A stretch of DNA of 8,443 bases from Bacteroidales bacterium (GCA_016705005.1 JADIZB010000027.1:1-8443), one strand, 5' to 3'. Numbered from the stretch's first letter, positions 1 to 6,496 are shown. Numbers and translations: made by a program. Notes: generated by a model not told the origin, from the letters alone.

Positions 1-1
1 C

Positions 2-1123
2 AACACGGCAGATGGTATTGCACAGGGTAAGGCAATCCGGACACTAACCGATGAACTCAAAGCTGAAGAAAAGGCATTAGGTGACACCCGTCGAAATGTT
101 GGCAACTACACCGATTCGATTATCGAGGCTAACCAGCAAATGGGCTTATCAGGTACGATTTTAGGCAAGGCCATATCCGGTTATAAGGCGTTCAAAGTTG
201 CTGCACTGGAAGCAAGTGGTGGTACATCGGTACTTAACGGGGCTATGAAGTTACTGGCGGCAAATCCTGTCTTTGCTATCATTGCGATTATTGCCGGGGT
301 GTTTATGTTGCTGAAAGAAGCGATTGGAAAGAATGCGGAAATAGTAGATAAGTTTACCGTAGCACTGGCCCCGCTAAAAGTGATATTAGGGGTTGTTTTT
401 GGTATTATCGGTGATTTTGTGGAGTTGCTTGTAGGCGGGTTTGCAAAAGGAATGGAGTTAATTACAAACCTTTTCGGTGATGCTGGTAATGCCGCTGATG
501 AATATGCTAAATCAATTCAGGCGGTACAACAGGCCGAAGATGATTTATATAATTTACGAATCAGGCAAAAGACAGAACAAAAGGCTATAAACGATCTAAT
601 GGCGGTTGCAGATAATAGGCTTGTACAAGGTAAGGCCCGTTACGAAGCATTGAAAAAAGCTATTGATATACAGATAGAAACCGTTAAGGAGGAAGCCCGT
701 TTATCCGAAATTCTGCATACTGGTAAAATTAAACAACTCGAATCTGAGTATAATTTAAGAGGTCAGTTAGTTGAGAAAAACGGACAGTTAACACAAATGG
801 CATTGAATAAATTAAGCGATGAAAAAGAAGCTTATAAAACATCACTTGATAATCTGCTTGATGCTAAAAACCGTGAATCTGAAATTTATGCAGCATCGGC
901 CCGTAAAATCGGGACACAATTAAAAGCACAGATCGCAGACGAAAAGGCCGCACGTGACTTGCAAATTGCCGCCATGACTGATGGATTGGGCAAGCAATTA
1001 GCAACTATTGAAAGTAACTATACAGCTCAAAGGGAAACTATAAAAGTATCATTTCAGGAACAATTTAAATTAATTGAAAATGCATATAAAGATCAAGTAA
1101 AACTACAGGAAAATCAAAATTAG
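2..1123 (+). CDS. Tail tape measure protein, N-terminal/central fragment (5' truncated, ends at frameshift)
   Basis: Tape measure proteins set tail length and are threaded inside the tail tube. The frame is open from base 2, so the gene starts left of the window; the ATG at 140 is internal. The visible 373 residues begin with a helical stretch containing NVGNYTDSI, a motif I associate with Bacteroidota tape measures. Two strongly hydrophobic segments follow, at roughly visible residues 84-104 (NPVFAIIAIIAG) and 122-145. The rest is a long charged coiled coil rich in K, E, Q and A. The frame stops at TAG (1121-1123), but the coiled coil continues directly in another frame that lacks its own good start, so this is one gene split by a frame change. 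Dropping one A from the A run at 1116-1119 would join the frames. The family call is confident from architecture; the cause of the break is unknown. Confidence 0.85.
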   Translation, partial: NTADGIAQGKAIRTLTDELKAEEKALGDTRRNVGNYTDSIIEANQQMGLSGTILGKAISGYKAFKVAALEASGGTSVLNGAMKLLAANPVFAIIAIIAGVFMLLKEAIGKNAEIVDKFTVALAPLKVILGVVFGIIGDFVELLVGGFAKGMELITNLFGDAGNAADEYAKSIQAVQQAEDDLYNLRIRQKTEQKAINDLMAVADNRLVQGKARYEALKKAIDIQIETVKEEARLSEILHTGKIKQLESEYNLRGQLVEKNGQLTQMALNKLSDEKEAYKTSLDNLLDAKNRESEIYAASARKIGTQLKAQIADEKAARDLQIAAMTDGLGKQLATIESNYTAQRETIKVSFQEQFKLIENAYKDQVKLQENQN

Positions 1124-2588
1124 CATTATTGCGGCCAACCTTAATTATCTTAATAAAAATCTTGATTACAAAAAAAACAGGAATGAACAATTAAAGTTAA
1201 TCGAAGCCGCTCAAGCACGTGAACGCCTGAACGCACAGCGAAACGCAGCGAAACAAGCAGCAGATAGCCGGACAGCATTAGAACGCCAGTTGCAGGATGT
1301 TGTACTGGCCACCTATCAGGACGGGTTTGCAAAGGAACGCACAGCCCTGTTGGTATCATTCCAGCGCAAACGGGAAGACTTGATTGAAGATGCAAAGTTT
1401 ACAGGGAAAAATAAAAAGGAAACGGCTGCACTTGTAGCGGCATTAACAGAGCAATACAATGCCGATGCGCTTAAAATGGAACAGGAAAACCAGAAGCGTA
1501 TCAATGAACTGATCAGCGGTGAAGCGATTGCACGTAAGGAAAAGGAAATACAACTCCGGTTAGATGCGGTTAAGGAAGGTTCTCAGGCTGAACTTGAATT
1601 AAGATTGCAGCAGTTAGAGTTGCAGCGTAATGCAGAACTGGCAGAAGCCGAAAAACTGCATTTAGATTTATCGCTTGTACGTGAAAAATTCAGGCAACAG
1701 GAGGAAGATTTACGGGCAGAATTTGAAGCGGCAGCCCGTCAAAAGGTGTTGGATGAAACCTTACAGCGTTATCAGAACGAAATCGAGATAGCACGCCAAG
1801 CCGGTGAAGATACTATCGCAATGCGTATCGAGGCAAAGCAACGTGAGATCGACAACATTCAGGCATTGGAGGGTGAAAGCAATGAGCAACTTATTGCACG
1901 AAGGTTAGAACTTCAATCCGAACTGGCAGACATTGAACAACAGGGCGTAGATGACAGAAACCAAATCCGTGAAATCGAATTTCAGGTAGCGCAAACGATA
2001 TTGGAGGGTATTTCCGCACTTGGTGACATATTCAGCCAACAGCAGGAAAAATCAGCCGGGTTCGCAAAGGCAATGGCGTTGTTCCAAATCGGACTTGATA
2101 CGGCAATGGCATTGACTACTGCGATTGCAAACGCTCAACAGGCTGCATCGGCAGGTGGCCCACTTGCCCCGGCTTTGTCCGTTCTGTACACAGCACAGGC
2201 GTTTGTAACCGTTTTGGGTGCAGTTGCAAAGGCTAAGAAACTGTTAACCGATCCACCGAAAGCACCCGGCAAAGCAACCGGAGGGCTGATAACCGGGGAA
2301 GGTTCAGGAACATCGGATTCAATCCCGGTCAGGCTAAGTAACAATGAATCTGTTTTGAATGCGCAATCAACCGGGATGTTTGCCCCGTTGTTATCCGGGC
2401 TGAACCTTGCCGGTGGTGGCGTAGCGATTCAATCCGTTAACAAATCGCAGGAGGTGCAAGGCGAACAGTTTTTAGCCAATGCGTTTAGCAAGGCTTTAAT
2501 AAATATGCCTAATCCTGTTTTGGATTTGCAGGAATTTCACAGGGCTGATGATCGTTTGGCATTAATAACCGAAAACGCTGTAAAATGA
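1119..2588 (+). CDS. Tail tape measure protein, C-terminal fragment (continuation after frameshift)
   Basis: This is the downstream part of the split tape measure gene. The frame is open from 1101, and 1119 is where it would join the upstream frame if one A were removed. The earliest listed start is TTG at 1290, in mid-coiled-coil without an RBS, and the first in-frame ATG lies near 1476, so independent initiation is unlikely. The product begins with about 300 residues of charged coiled coil. Then comes an Ala-rich hydrophobic stretch (about 2070-2240), then the Gly/Ser-rich end GGLITGEGSGTSDSIPVRLS followed by NNESVLNA. A 'GTSDSIPxRLSxxExVxNA' end is characteristic of phage tape measure C-termini. 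Including the upstream fragment, at least about 860 residues are encoded here. The stop overlaps the next start (ATGA, 2585-2588), suggesting translational coupling. GC content rises abruptly at about 1200. Confidence 0.85.
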   Translation: MSIIAANLNYLNKNLDYKKNRNEQLKLIEAAQARERLNAQRNAAKQAADSRTALERQLQDVVLATYQDGFAKERTALLVSFQRKREDLIEDAKFTGKNKKETAALVAALTEQYNADALKMEQENQKRINELISGEAIARKEKEIQLRLDAVKEGSQAELELRLQQLELQRNAELAEAEKLHLDLSLVREKFRQQEEDLRAEFEAAARQKVLDETLQRYQNEIEIARQAGEDTIAMRIEAKQREIDNIQALEGESNEQLIARRLELQSELADIEQQGVDDRNQIREIEFQVAQTILEGISALGDIFSQQQEKSAGFAKAMALFQIGLDTAMALTTAIANAQQAASAGGPLAPALSVLYTAQAFVTVLGAVAKAKKLLTDPPKAPGKATGGLITGEGSGTSDSIPVRLSNNESVLNAQSTGMFAPLLSGLNLAGGGVAIQSVNKSQEVQGEQFLANAFSKALINMPNPVLDLQEFHRADDRLALITENAVK

Positions 2589-2815
2589 ATTTATACGAAT
2601 ATGTTTGCGAACATCAAAGTATAATCAAGCACCTGATCAAATTGGGGATGGTGCCGACGGATATTAACCATAAGGTTAAGGTTTACCGGCTCTATCTGGA
2701 ACACCGGCAGACTTGCAAACGTATGCAAGCGGTTGAGAATGTCAGCATAGATACAGGGCAATGTTCATCGAACATTTATAAGATCGTTGAACGCATGGAA
2801 CAGAAAGTTTTATGA
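2585..2815 (+). CDS. Small HTH-like conserved hypothetical protein
   Basis: A 76-residue protein whose ATG overlaps the tape measure stop (ATGA), so it is probably translationally coupled to it. It is wholly helical in character. The C-terminal half (residues about 33-72) has the pattern YRLYLEHRQ..KRMQAVEN.S..TG.....IYKIVERME, which resembles a helix-turn-helix of the kind seen in terminase small subunits and small phage DNA-binding proteins. Cysteines occur at residues 8, 44 and 60, with no paired zinc motif. I recall short proteins of this style beside tail genes of Bacteroidota phages, but no function is established to my knowledge. Position says it is co-expressed with tail genes; a DNA-binding role is inference from the helix pattern only. 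Confidence 0.7.
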   Translation: MNLYEYVCEHQSIIKHLIKLGMVPTDINHKVKVYRLYLEHRQTCKRMQAVENVSIDTGQCSSNIYKIVERMEQKVL

Positions 2816-3015
2816 CCGGAGTAATCGGATTGGCTTTGATTCTATTCGGGGTGCGTTCACTGTATCGCTACAAACGAAAACAGAAATCATTAAAACGCTC
2901 CCGGCTTTGGGCTGATGCGGTTGTGGATTGGTTGCAATCGGAATTAAACCGGGGGCCCCCCAAAAAAAAAAATAGCCCCCCCCCCCCACCGCCCCCCACA
3001 CCTCCTACTTTTTAA
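2812..3015 (+). CDS. Small single-helix membrane protein with artefact-like poly-Pro end
   Basis: A 67-residue ORF that starts in an ATGA overlap with the preceding gene. Residues about 3-17 (VIGLALILFGVRSLY) form one hydrophobic helix, followed by a basic stretch (YKRKQKSLKRSR) and an amphipathic segment ending near WLQSELN. By the positive-inside rule the basic part would be cytoplasmic. From about residue 47 the sequence becomes low-complexity (PPKKK, then a run of prolines) because the frame enters the homopolymer tract at 2951-2997. The N-terminal 45 residues look genuine; the last 20 are not trustworthy, since any error in tract length changes frame and stop. A tail-associated membrane protein or holin-like role is possible but unsupported beyond the helix. 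Confidence 0.55.
   Translation: MTGVIGLALILFGVRSLYRYKRKQKSLKRSRLWADAVVDWLQSELNRGPPKKKNSPPPPPPPTPPTF
2951..2997 (+). repeat. Extreme homopolymer tract (G5 C6 A11 ... C12 ... C6)
   Basis: Within 47 bases there are runs of 5 G, 6 C, 11 A, 12 C and 6 C, separated by only a few other bases. Nothing else in the window has such runs; the next longest is A8 at 1170-1177. On the minus strand the tract is G6, G12 and G6 with T11, which could form a G-quadruplex. GGGGGC (2951-2956) can also pair with GCCCCC (2975-2980). The tract lies at the end of a small ORF and at the boundary between the tape measure block and the head block. It may be low-quality read sequence, an assembly join, or a real slippage-prone repeat; the sequence alone cannot tell. 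Confidence 0.9.
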
Positions 3016-3016
3016 A

Positions 3017-3030
3017 TGAACAGATGTTCA
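3017..3030. promoter_or_regulatory. Operator-like palindrome TGAACA-GA-TGTTCA
   Basis: A perfect 6-bp inverted repeat with a 2-bp centre, TGAACA GA TGTTCA, lies in the only sizeable intergenic region upstream of the protease gene, about 45 bp before a -7-like element. Its short spacing suits a dimeric DNA-binding protein better than an RNA hairpin, since a 2-nt loop is too tight. There is no second copy in the intergenic regions. A regulatory role is inference; a 6-bp repeat can occur by chance. Confidence 0.25.
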
Positions 3031-3074
3031 AAATTAGTAAACCGCATTACAAGTAAACCCGCTCCGCACTAACC

Positions 3075-3082
3075 TAACTTTG
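3075..3082 (+). promoter_or_regulatory. Bacteroidota-type -7 element (TAACTTTG) before the protease gene
   Basis: TAACTTTG matches the Bacteroidota sigma factor -7 consensus TAnnTTTG exactly and sits 21 nt before the protease ATG, which would leave a leader of about 15-18 nt. No TTTG is visible at the expected -33 position, so the promoter is incomplete or weak. The same nine bases, TAACTTTGA, recur before the portal gene at 6484. Confidence 0.4.
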
Positions 3083-3102
3083 ACCTGTTAATCCTGACAG
3101 GT
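3083..3102 (+). promoter_or_regulatory. Inverted repeat abutting the protease start codon
   Basis: ACCTGT (3083-3088) and ACAGGT (3097-3102) are exact inverted repeats with an 8-nt loop, ending one base before the ATG at 3104. In RNA this would be a small hairpin covering the leader and the only purine-rich stretch (CAGG) upstream of the start, so it could dampen initiation. It could equally be an operator overlapping the predicted transcription start. Neither use is shown. Confidence 0.3.
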
Positions 3103-3103
3103 T

Positions 3104-4252
3104 ATGGCATTACTGAAAATTTATACTGATATTGAGAATGAAAACAACGCTGTTGGATTCTTTGGTGATCGAATGGACGTATTTTCAGCCAGCCGGTTAA
3201 CCGATTTCCTGCAAGCCTCAGATGATTCAGAGATTGACGGCAGATTGCATTGCCGGGGCGGTTCTGTAACCGAGGGGTACACCTGCCATGATCTGTTAAC
3301 CCACTCAGGTAAAAAAGTATCAATGACGGTTGAGGGGCTTTGTGCTTCGATAGCAACCGTTATTCTGATGTCAGCCCCAAAAGACAGGCGCAAAATCTAT
3401 CCATACGGTCAGGTTATGATTCATAACCCGTATATTCCTGAATATACATTAGCTGATTCATACGGGGCTGAGGACTTGGCAAAGATGGCTGCTGATCTAA
3501 AGGCAGAAGAAAACAGGCTTTTGGATTTCTATGTAGCCAACACCGGGGCCGACCGTGAACAACTCAAATCAATGATGGATGCCGAAACCACTCTGAACGC
3601 TCAACAGGCTTTAGAGATGGGATTCGTCGGTGAAATCCTGCCAGCAATATCGAACTCAAAAAAGGATTTTAACAATAAATTTAAACAACAGATGGAAGCA
3701 AAACAGATTGATGAACTCAAAGCTGAAATGGCAAAGAAAGATACAATTCTCAAAAGGCTGTTAAAGGCCGTTGGACTTGCACCTGAAGCCGTTAACCTTT
3801 CCCTTACCGATGCAACCGGAAACACTCTGACAGTTGAACGGGAAACCGGTGATCCGGCAGTCGGTGACACAGCCAGCCCGGACGGTGTATTTACGATGGA
3901 GGACGGCAAAGTCATCACCGTTGCAGGTGGATTGATTACCGAGATTGCAGACCCCGACGGAGGCGAAACGGAAATGGATGCTTTGAAGGCTGAAAATGAT
4001 GCTTTGAAAGCCGAGATCGAAACGCTGAAAGGCGCAAATACTCAGGCCGCTGCTGATCTGGCTACACAACTGGCCGAAGCAAAGAAAGTAACGGAAGATG
4101 CGAAGGCTGAATACGTTGAATTACAGGGCTTGAAATCAAAGTATTTCCCTGAAGGCCGTCAGCAGGACTTTAACGAACCGCCTGTATCAAAGGTTCAGGA
4201 ACGTATCAACCAGCGCAAGGCTGAAATCGAAGCAAAGAAAACTAAGAAATAA
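3104..4252 (+). CDS. ClpP-type prohead protease fused to a coiled-coil scaffold-like domain
   Basis: A 382-residue protein predicted to help assemble and mature the prohead. Residues 1 to about 180 form a ClpP/SppA-like serine protease of the crotonase-type fold. RGGSV at 51-55 fits the oxyanion loop, GLCASIA at 78-84 holds the likely nucleophile Ser82, and MIHNP at 105-109 holds His107. The third residue is less clear: Asp159 lies in the expected MDAETTLNAQQALEMGFVGEI region. A linker leads to a short beta-rich motif (about 258-282, DGVF...EDGKVI..AGG), then heptad repeats (about 292-340) and a basic C-terminus, as expected of an internal scaffold or delta-domain. Protease plus scaffold in one chain resembles lambda C/Nu3. 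It sits directly before the major capsid gene, which supports the assignment. The ATG at 3104 follows a -7-like element and gives a full-length N-terminus. Confidence 0.9.
   Translation: MALLKIYTDIENENNAVGFFGDRMDVFSASRLTDFLQASDDSEIDGRLHCRGGSVTEGYTCHDLLTHSGKKVSMTVEGLCASIATVILMSAPKDRRKIYPYGQVMIHNPYIPEYTLADSYGAEDLAKMAADLKAEENRLLDFYVANTGADREQLKSMMDAETTLNAQQALEMGFVGEILPAISNSKKDFNNKFKQQMEAKQIDELKAEMAKKDTILKRLLKAVGLAPEAVNLSLTDATGNTLTVERETGDPAVGDTASPDGVFTMEDGKVITVAGGLITEIADPDGGETEMDALKAENDALKAEIETLKGANTQAAADLATQLAEAKKVTEDAKAEYVELQGLKSKYFPEGRQQDFNEPPVSKVQERINQRKAEIEAKKTKK
3977..4039 (+). repeat. Three tandem 21-nt heptad repeats in the scaffold domain
   Basis: Three consecutive 21-nt units encode DALKAEN, DALKAEI and ETLKGAN (protease residues 292-312). 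The first two units are nearly identical in DNA; the third has diverged. The period of exactly seven residues, with Leu at a fixed place in each, marks a regular coiled coil that probably mediates scaffold oligomerisation. Confidence 0.8.
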
Positions 4253-4270
4253 CCATAAAATCAAAACAAA

Positions 4271-5341
4271 ATGGCATCAACAGGAATAAACTGGGCCAAT
4301 TTCGTTGTAAACAACGATGGCATAAAAGATTTTCGGGAGCTGATCAAACTGGAAACCCTCGAAGGGGGTGATTTTAACCAGTTCCATACATTCAATCCGA
4401 ATACCCACTCAGGCGATAAGCTGGACGGTATCGGTGCATTTGCCGAAGTAGGTCTGGCAGGTGGCACTTCATGCGCACCTACATTTAACAGTTCACAGGC
4501 CGCCTCTGTTGAAAAGACATGGGTACTCGGTGAATGGGAAGTACCTGAAAAAATCTGTTACAAAGACCTTGATACAACCGCAGCACGCTACGGGCTGAAT
4601 CCGGGTACTGAGATCGCAGACCTTACCGGGACTGTAATCGCTGACATTCTTTCACCGCTGATGACCGATGCCCTGAAACGTATGTTCTGGAGGTTGGCAT
4701 GGTTTGGTGACACAGCAGCCGCAAATATTGCCGGGGGTGGTGTAATCACAGCCGGTAAAAATGCAAACCTGTTTACCACCTGTGACGGGTTCTTTAAGAA
4801 ACTGGCCGCACTGATCGCAGCTGATCCTTTGCGTAATACCGACATCGCTGCAAATGCTCAGGCAACATACGCCCTGCAAAATTCAGCGTTTACCGACGGG
4901 ATTGCCGTTATTGATGCGATGATTTACAGCGCACCGATAAAACTTCGCAATGCTGCAAACAAATTCATCCTTTGCACTCAGTCGGTTGCTGATGCTTACG
5001 AAAAACAACTTACCGGAACAGGAACAGTTTACACACAAATTCAGTGGGAAACCGGTATGAACGGCATGCAGTTCTTCAAGCGCAAAGGTGTTGACATTTA
5101 CCCGATTCCTTTGTGGGATGCCTACATTCAGGAATACGAAAACAACGGTACAAAGTGGAACAACCCGCACCGTGCAGTTTTCACCACAAAAGAAAACCTG
5201 AACTTTGCCGCTCCGAACTCAGAACTTGTAACAACCTTGCAAGTATGGTTTTCAGCCGATGATCAGGACACCAAAATGCTGGCCCGTGACAAGTTCGGAG
5301 TTTTGATTCTGGACGATACCTTATTCCAGTACGCAGTCTAA
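4271..5341 (+). CDS. Major capsid protein (HK97-fold, Bacteroidota phage type)
   Basis: A 356-residue protein, the normal size for an HK97-fold capsid subunit without a long cleaved delta domain. The N-terminus has helical and acidic segments (DFRELIKLETLEGGDFNQFH). The middle carries a long helix (about 120-145) with DALKRMFWRLAWFGD. The C-terminal 60 residues contain NPHRAVFTTKENLNF, ELVTTLQVWFSADDQDTK and FGVLILDDTLFQYAV, a signature I associate with capsid proteins of Bacteroidota phages. It follows the protease-scaffold gene by 18 nt, the classic partner order. The leader is very A-rich (ATAAAATCAAAACAAA) with no Shine-Dalgarno, typical of strongly translated Bacteroidota genes. The start is the first ATG and leaves no overlap. 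Confidence 0.88.
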   Translation: MASTGINWANFVVNNDGIKDFRELIKLETLEGGDFNQFHTFNPNTHSGDKLDGIGAFAEVGLAGGTSCAPTFNSSQAASVEKTWVLGEWEVPEKICYKDLDTTAARYGLNPGTEIADLTGTVIADILSPLMTDALKRMFWRLAWFGDTAAANIAGGGVITAGKNANLFTTCDGFFKKLAALIAADPLRNTDIAANAQATYALQNSAFTDGIAVIDAMIYSAPIKLRNAANKFILCTQSVADAYEKQLTGTGTVYTQIQWETGMNGMQFFKRKGVDIYPIPLWDAYIQEYENNGTKWNNPHRAVFTTKENLNFAAPNSELVTTLQVWFSADDQDTKMLARDKFGVLILDDTLFQYAV

Positions 5342-5348
5342 ACGGTAC

Positions 5349-5368
5349 AGGCCGGGTTACTCCGGCCT
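5349..5368 (+). terminator. Hairpin after the capsid gene, possible partial terminator
   Basis: AGGCCGG (5349-5355) pairs perfectly with CCGGCCT (5362-5368) around a 6-nt loop, giving a very stable GC stem 7 nt after the capsid stop. The following bases (TATCTTAA) are U-rich but interrupted, so termination would be partial. It could also protect the 3' end of abundant capsid mRNA. Confidence 0.55.
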
Positions 5369-5387
5369 TATCTTAACCCTCAAAAAT

Positions 5388-5392
5388 AGGAG
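5388..5392 (+). promoter_or_regulatory. Shine-Dalgarno AGGAG for the tube-like protein
   Basis: AGGAG lies 9 nt before the ATG at 5402 and fixes that start. It is one of only two clear Shine-Dalgarno sites in the window, where most genes have A-rich leaders instead. Confidence 0.65.
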
Positions 5393-5401
5393 AAAACATA
5401 T

Positions 5402-5995
5402 ATGGCAAACTGTGACAGCGTAATTGCAAGGGACATATCTGCAAATTGCGAAAATACACTTGTAGCTGAACTGGAAAACGTAGCGTACATCATTAACCGG
5501 GATGATATTGATTTTGATTCCTGCGTTTATGGTACATCGCAATTCGTGCTGACCGACATTGTTCTGAAAGCCGGGAAAACCGCTTACCTTGTACATCAGA
5601 TCGGTGATTCATTCTCAGGTGCAGGTGTCGAGATGGAGAAAAAGCGTTTCAAAAATACCTATGCAACTACCTTTAATTTCGTTGTTTTCGACAATGATCC
5701 GGAAACAAAGGAAAACATCGAAGGTATCGCAAACGGTCGCTTTGTGGTGATCTGGGAGAACAAATACAAAAACACACTGAAAGCCGGTACACCGGGCGAT
5801 TCCACATTTGAGATCGCAGGGTTTAAACTTGGCCTTAAGTGCGAAACCGCTACATCGCTGAAATACGATCCGGATTCAATGGGTGGATGGGTAGTGTCGC
5901 TGAAGGAAATCGGCGGCCCGGCAACCCCGATTACGGTTTATAAAACCGATGTCGATACAACCCGGTTAATGATCGAAGCACTGGTAACAGCGTAA
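5402..5995 (+). CDS. Putative virion protein, possibly tail tube
   Basis: A 197-residue protein with a strong RBS and a predominantly beta-strand character. The N-terminus MANCDSVIARDISANC is cysteine-bearing, followed by LENVAYIINRDDID. The C-terminus has FEIAGFKLGLKC...LKYDPDSMGGWVVSLKEIGGP and ends DTTRLMIEALVTA. This layout resembles a group of conserved Bacteroidota phage proteins encoded shortly after the capsid gene, which are plausible tail-tube or major tail proteins. Location after the capsid gene and the stable mRNA context suit an abundant structural protein. I cannot exclude a capsid decoration protein. Similarity is from memory, so the function is provisional, but a virion role is likely. 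Confidence 0.6.
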   Translation: MANCDSVIARDISANCENTLVAELENVAYIINRDDIDFDSCVYGTSQFVLTDIVLKAGKTAYLVHQIGDSFSGAGVEMEKKRFKNTYATTFNFVVFDNDPETKENIEGIANGRFVVIWENKYKNTLKAGTPGDSTFEIAGFKLGLKCETATSLKYDPDSMGGWVVSLKEIGGPATPITVYKTDVDTTRLMIEALVTA

Positions 5996-5999
5996 TCAC

Positions 6000-6437
6000 A
6001 TGGCAAAGGCTAAAAAGACAAAGACAACAAAGGCCGTTTCGGAGGTGAAAGCCCCGGAACTGCCTGAAGTGTCGAGATTTGCGCCTTTATTCGTGGATGA
6101 TATTGCCAGACGTGCTATACAAAAACAGTTAGACCCGGATGAAACCGATGCTATTGTAAGGCTGTACAATGCTGTGATGCACTCACCAATGCCTAAGACC
6201 TGTTCAAACTGCGTTTCAGATGCTTATTTTGAACTGTACAACCTTTGGAAACGTGACGAACAGCACTTTGAAGATTTGTATAACTGCCAATATCGGTTAC
6301 GTGGCGGTGTTCTGTTGCAGGCCTTTGGTGATAAGTCAAAGAACTGTACAAATAAGAACCTGACCAATGAACTGGCCGAATATCATTTAAGGTTCAATCC
6401 GGGATGCCGGAAACTGTTTGAACGAATACCTGAATAA
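6000..6437 (+). CDS. Conserved Bacteroidota phage protein with CxxC and NLTxE..NP..LF motifs
   Basis: A 145-residue protein starting 4 nt after the previous stop, so the two genes are co-transcribed and probably coupled. The first 18 residues are Lys-rich. Cys68 and Cys71 form a CSNC pair; further cysteines are at 96, 116 and 136, so metal binding is possible. The C-terminal third (YRLRGGVLLQAFG, NLTNELAEYHLRFNPG, KLFERIPE) fits a motif I recall from small hypothetical proteins in head-tail clusters of Bacteroidota phages. Its place right after the tube-like gene is where tail assembly chaperones usually lie, but there is no sequence proof of that role and no sign of a programmed frameshift extension. 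It is the last gene before a strong terminator. Confidence 0.65.
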   Translation: MAKAKKTKTTKAVSEVKAPELPEVSRFAPLFVDDIARRAIQKQLDPDETDAIVRLYNAVMHSPMPKTCSNCVSDAYFELYNLWKRDEQHFEDLYNCQYRLRGGVLLQAFGDKSKNCTNKNLTNELAEYHLRFNPGCRKLFERIPE

Positions 6438-6455
6438 ACGGATAACCTTTACCGG

Positions 6456-6481
6456 GGCTGGTCAATCGGCCAGCCTTTTTT
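6456..6481 (+). terminator. Intrinsic terminator before the portal gene
   Basis: GGCTGG (6456-6461) pairs with CCAGCC (6470-6475). An extra T-G wobble can extend the stem to 7 bp and leave a 6-nt loop. Six T residues follow at once (6476-6481). Stem, loop and U-tract all fit a rho-independent terminator. It ends the capsid/tube transcript about 19 nt after the stop at 6437. Confidence 0.8.
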
Positions 6482-6483
6482 AA

Positions 6484-6491
6484 TAACTTTG
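6484..6491 (+). promoter_or_regulatory. -7-like element (TAACTTTG) abutting the portal start
   Basis: TAACTTTG matches TAnnTTTG exactly and lies just after the terminator, as expected for a new transcription unit. It ends only 5 nt before the portal ATG, so transcription would start at or about the start codon, giving a leaderless message. No -33 TTTG is visible; that position is taken up by the terminator stem. Confidence 0.35.
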
Positions 6492-6496
6492 ATTCG

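Noticed and set aside
50..67. An 18-bp sequence (GATGAACTCAAAGCTGAA) repeated exactly at 3710-3727
   Set aside because: Both copies encode DELKAE in coiled-coil segments with the same codon preferences, so convergence in charged helices explains it better than a recombination site.
1290..2588. An independent gene starting at TTG 1290
   Set aside because: The start lies in the middle of a continuous coiled coil, has no ribosome site, and the same frame is open upstream to 1101; it is better read as the second part of the tape measure gene.
2951..2997. Intrinsic terminator at the homopolymer tract
   Set aside because: GGGGGC and GCCCCC can pair around an 18-nt loop, but no U-tract follows on the + strand, and on the minus strand no GC hairpin precedes the T11 run.
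3102..4069. Several minus-strand ORFs of 84-105 codons opposite the protease gene
   Set aside because: They are antisense to a gene with a clear protease signature, have no recognisable domains and low-quality composition; they reflect codon bias of the + strand gene.
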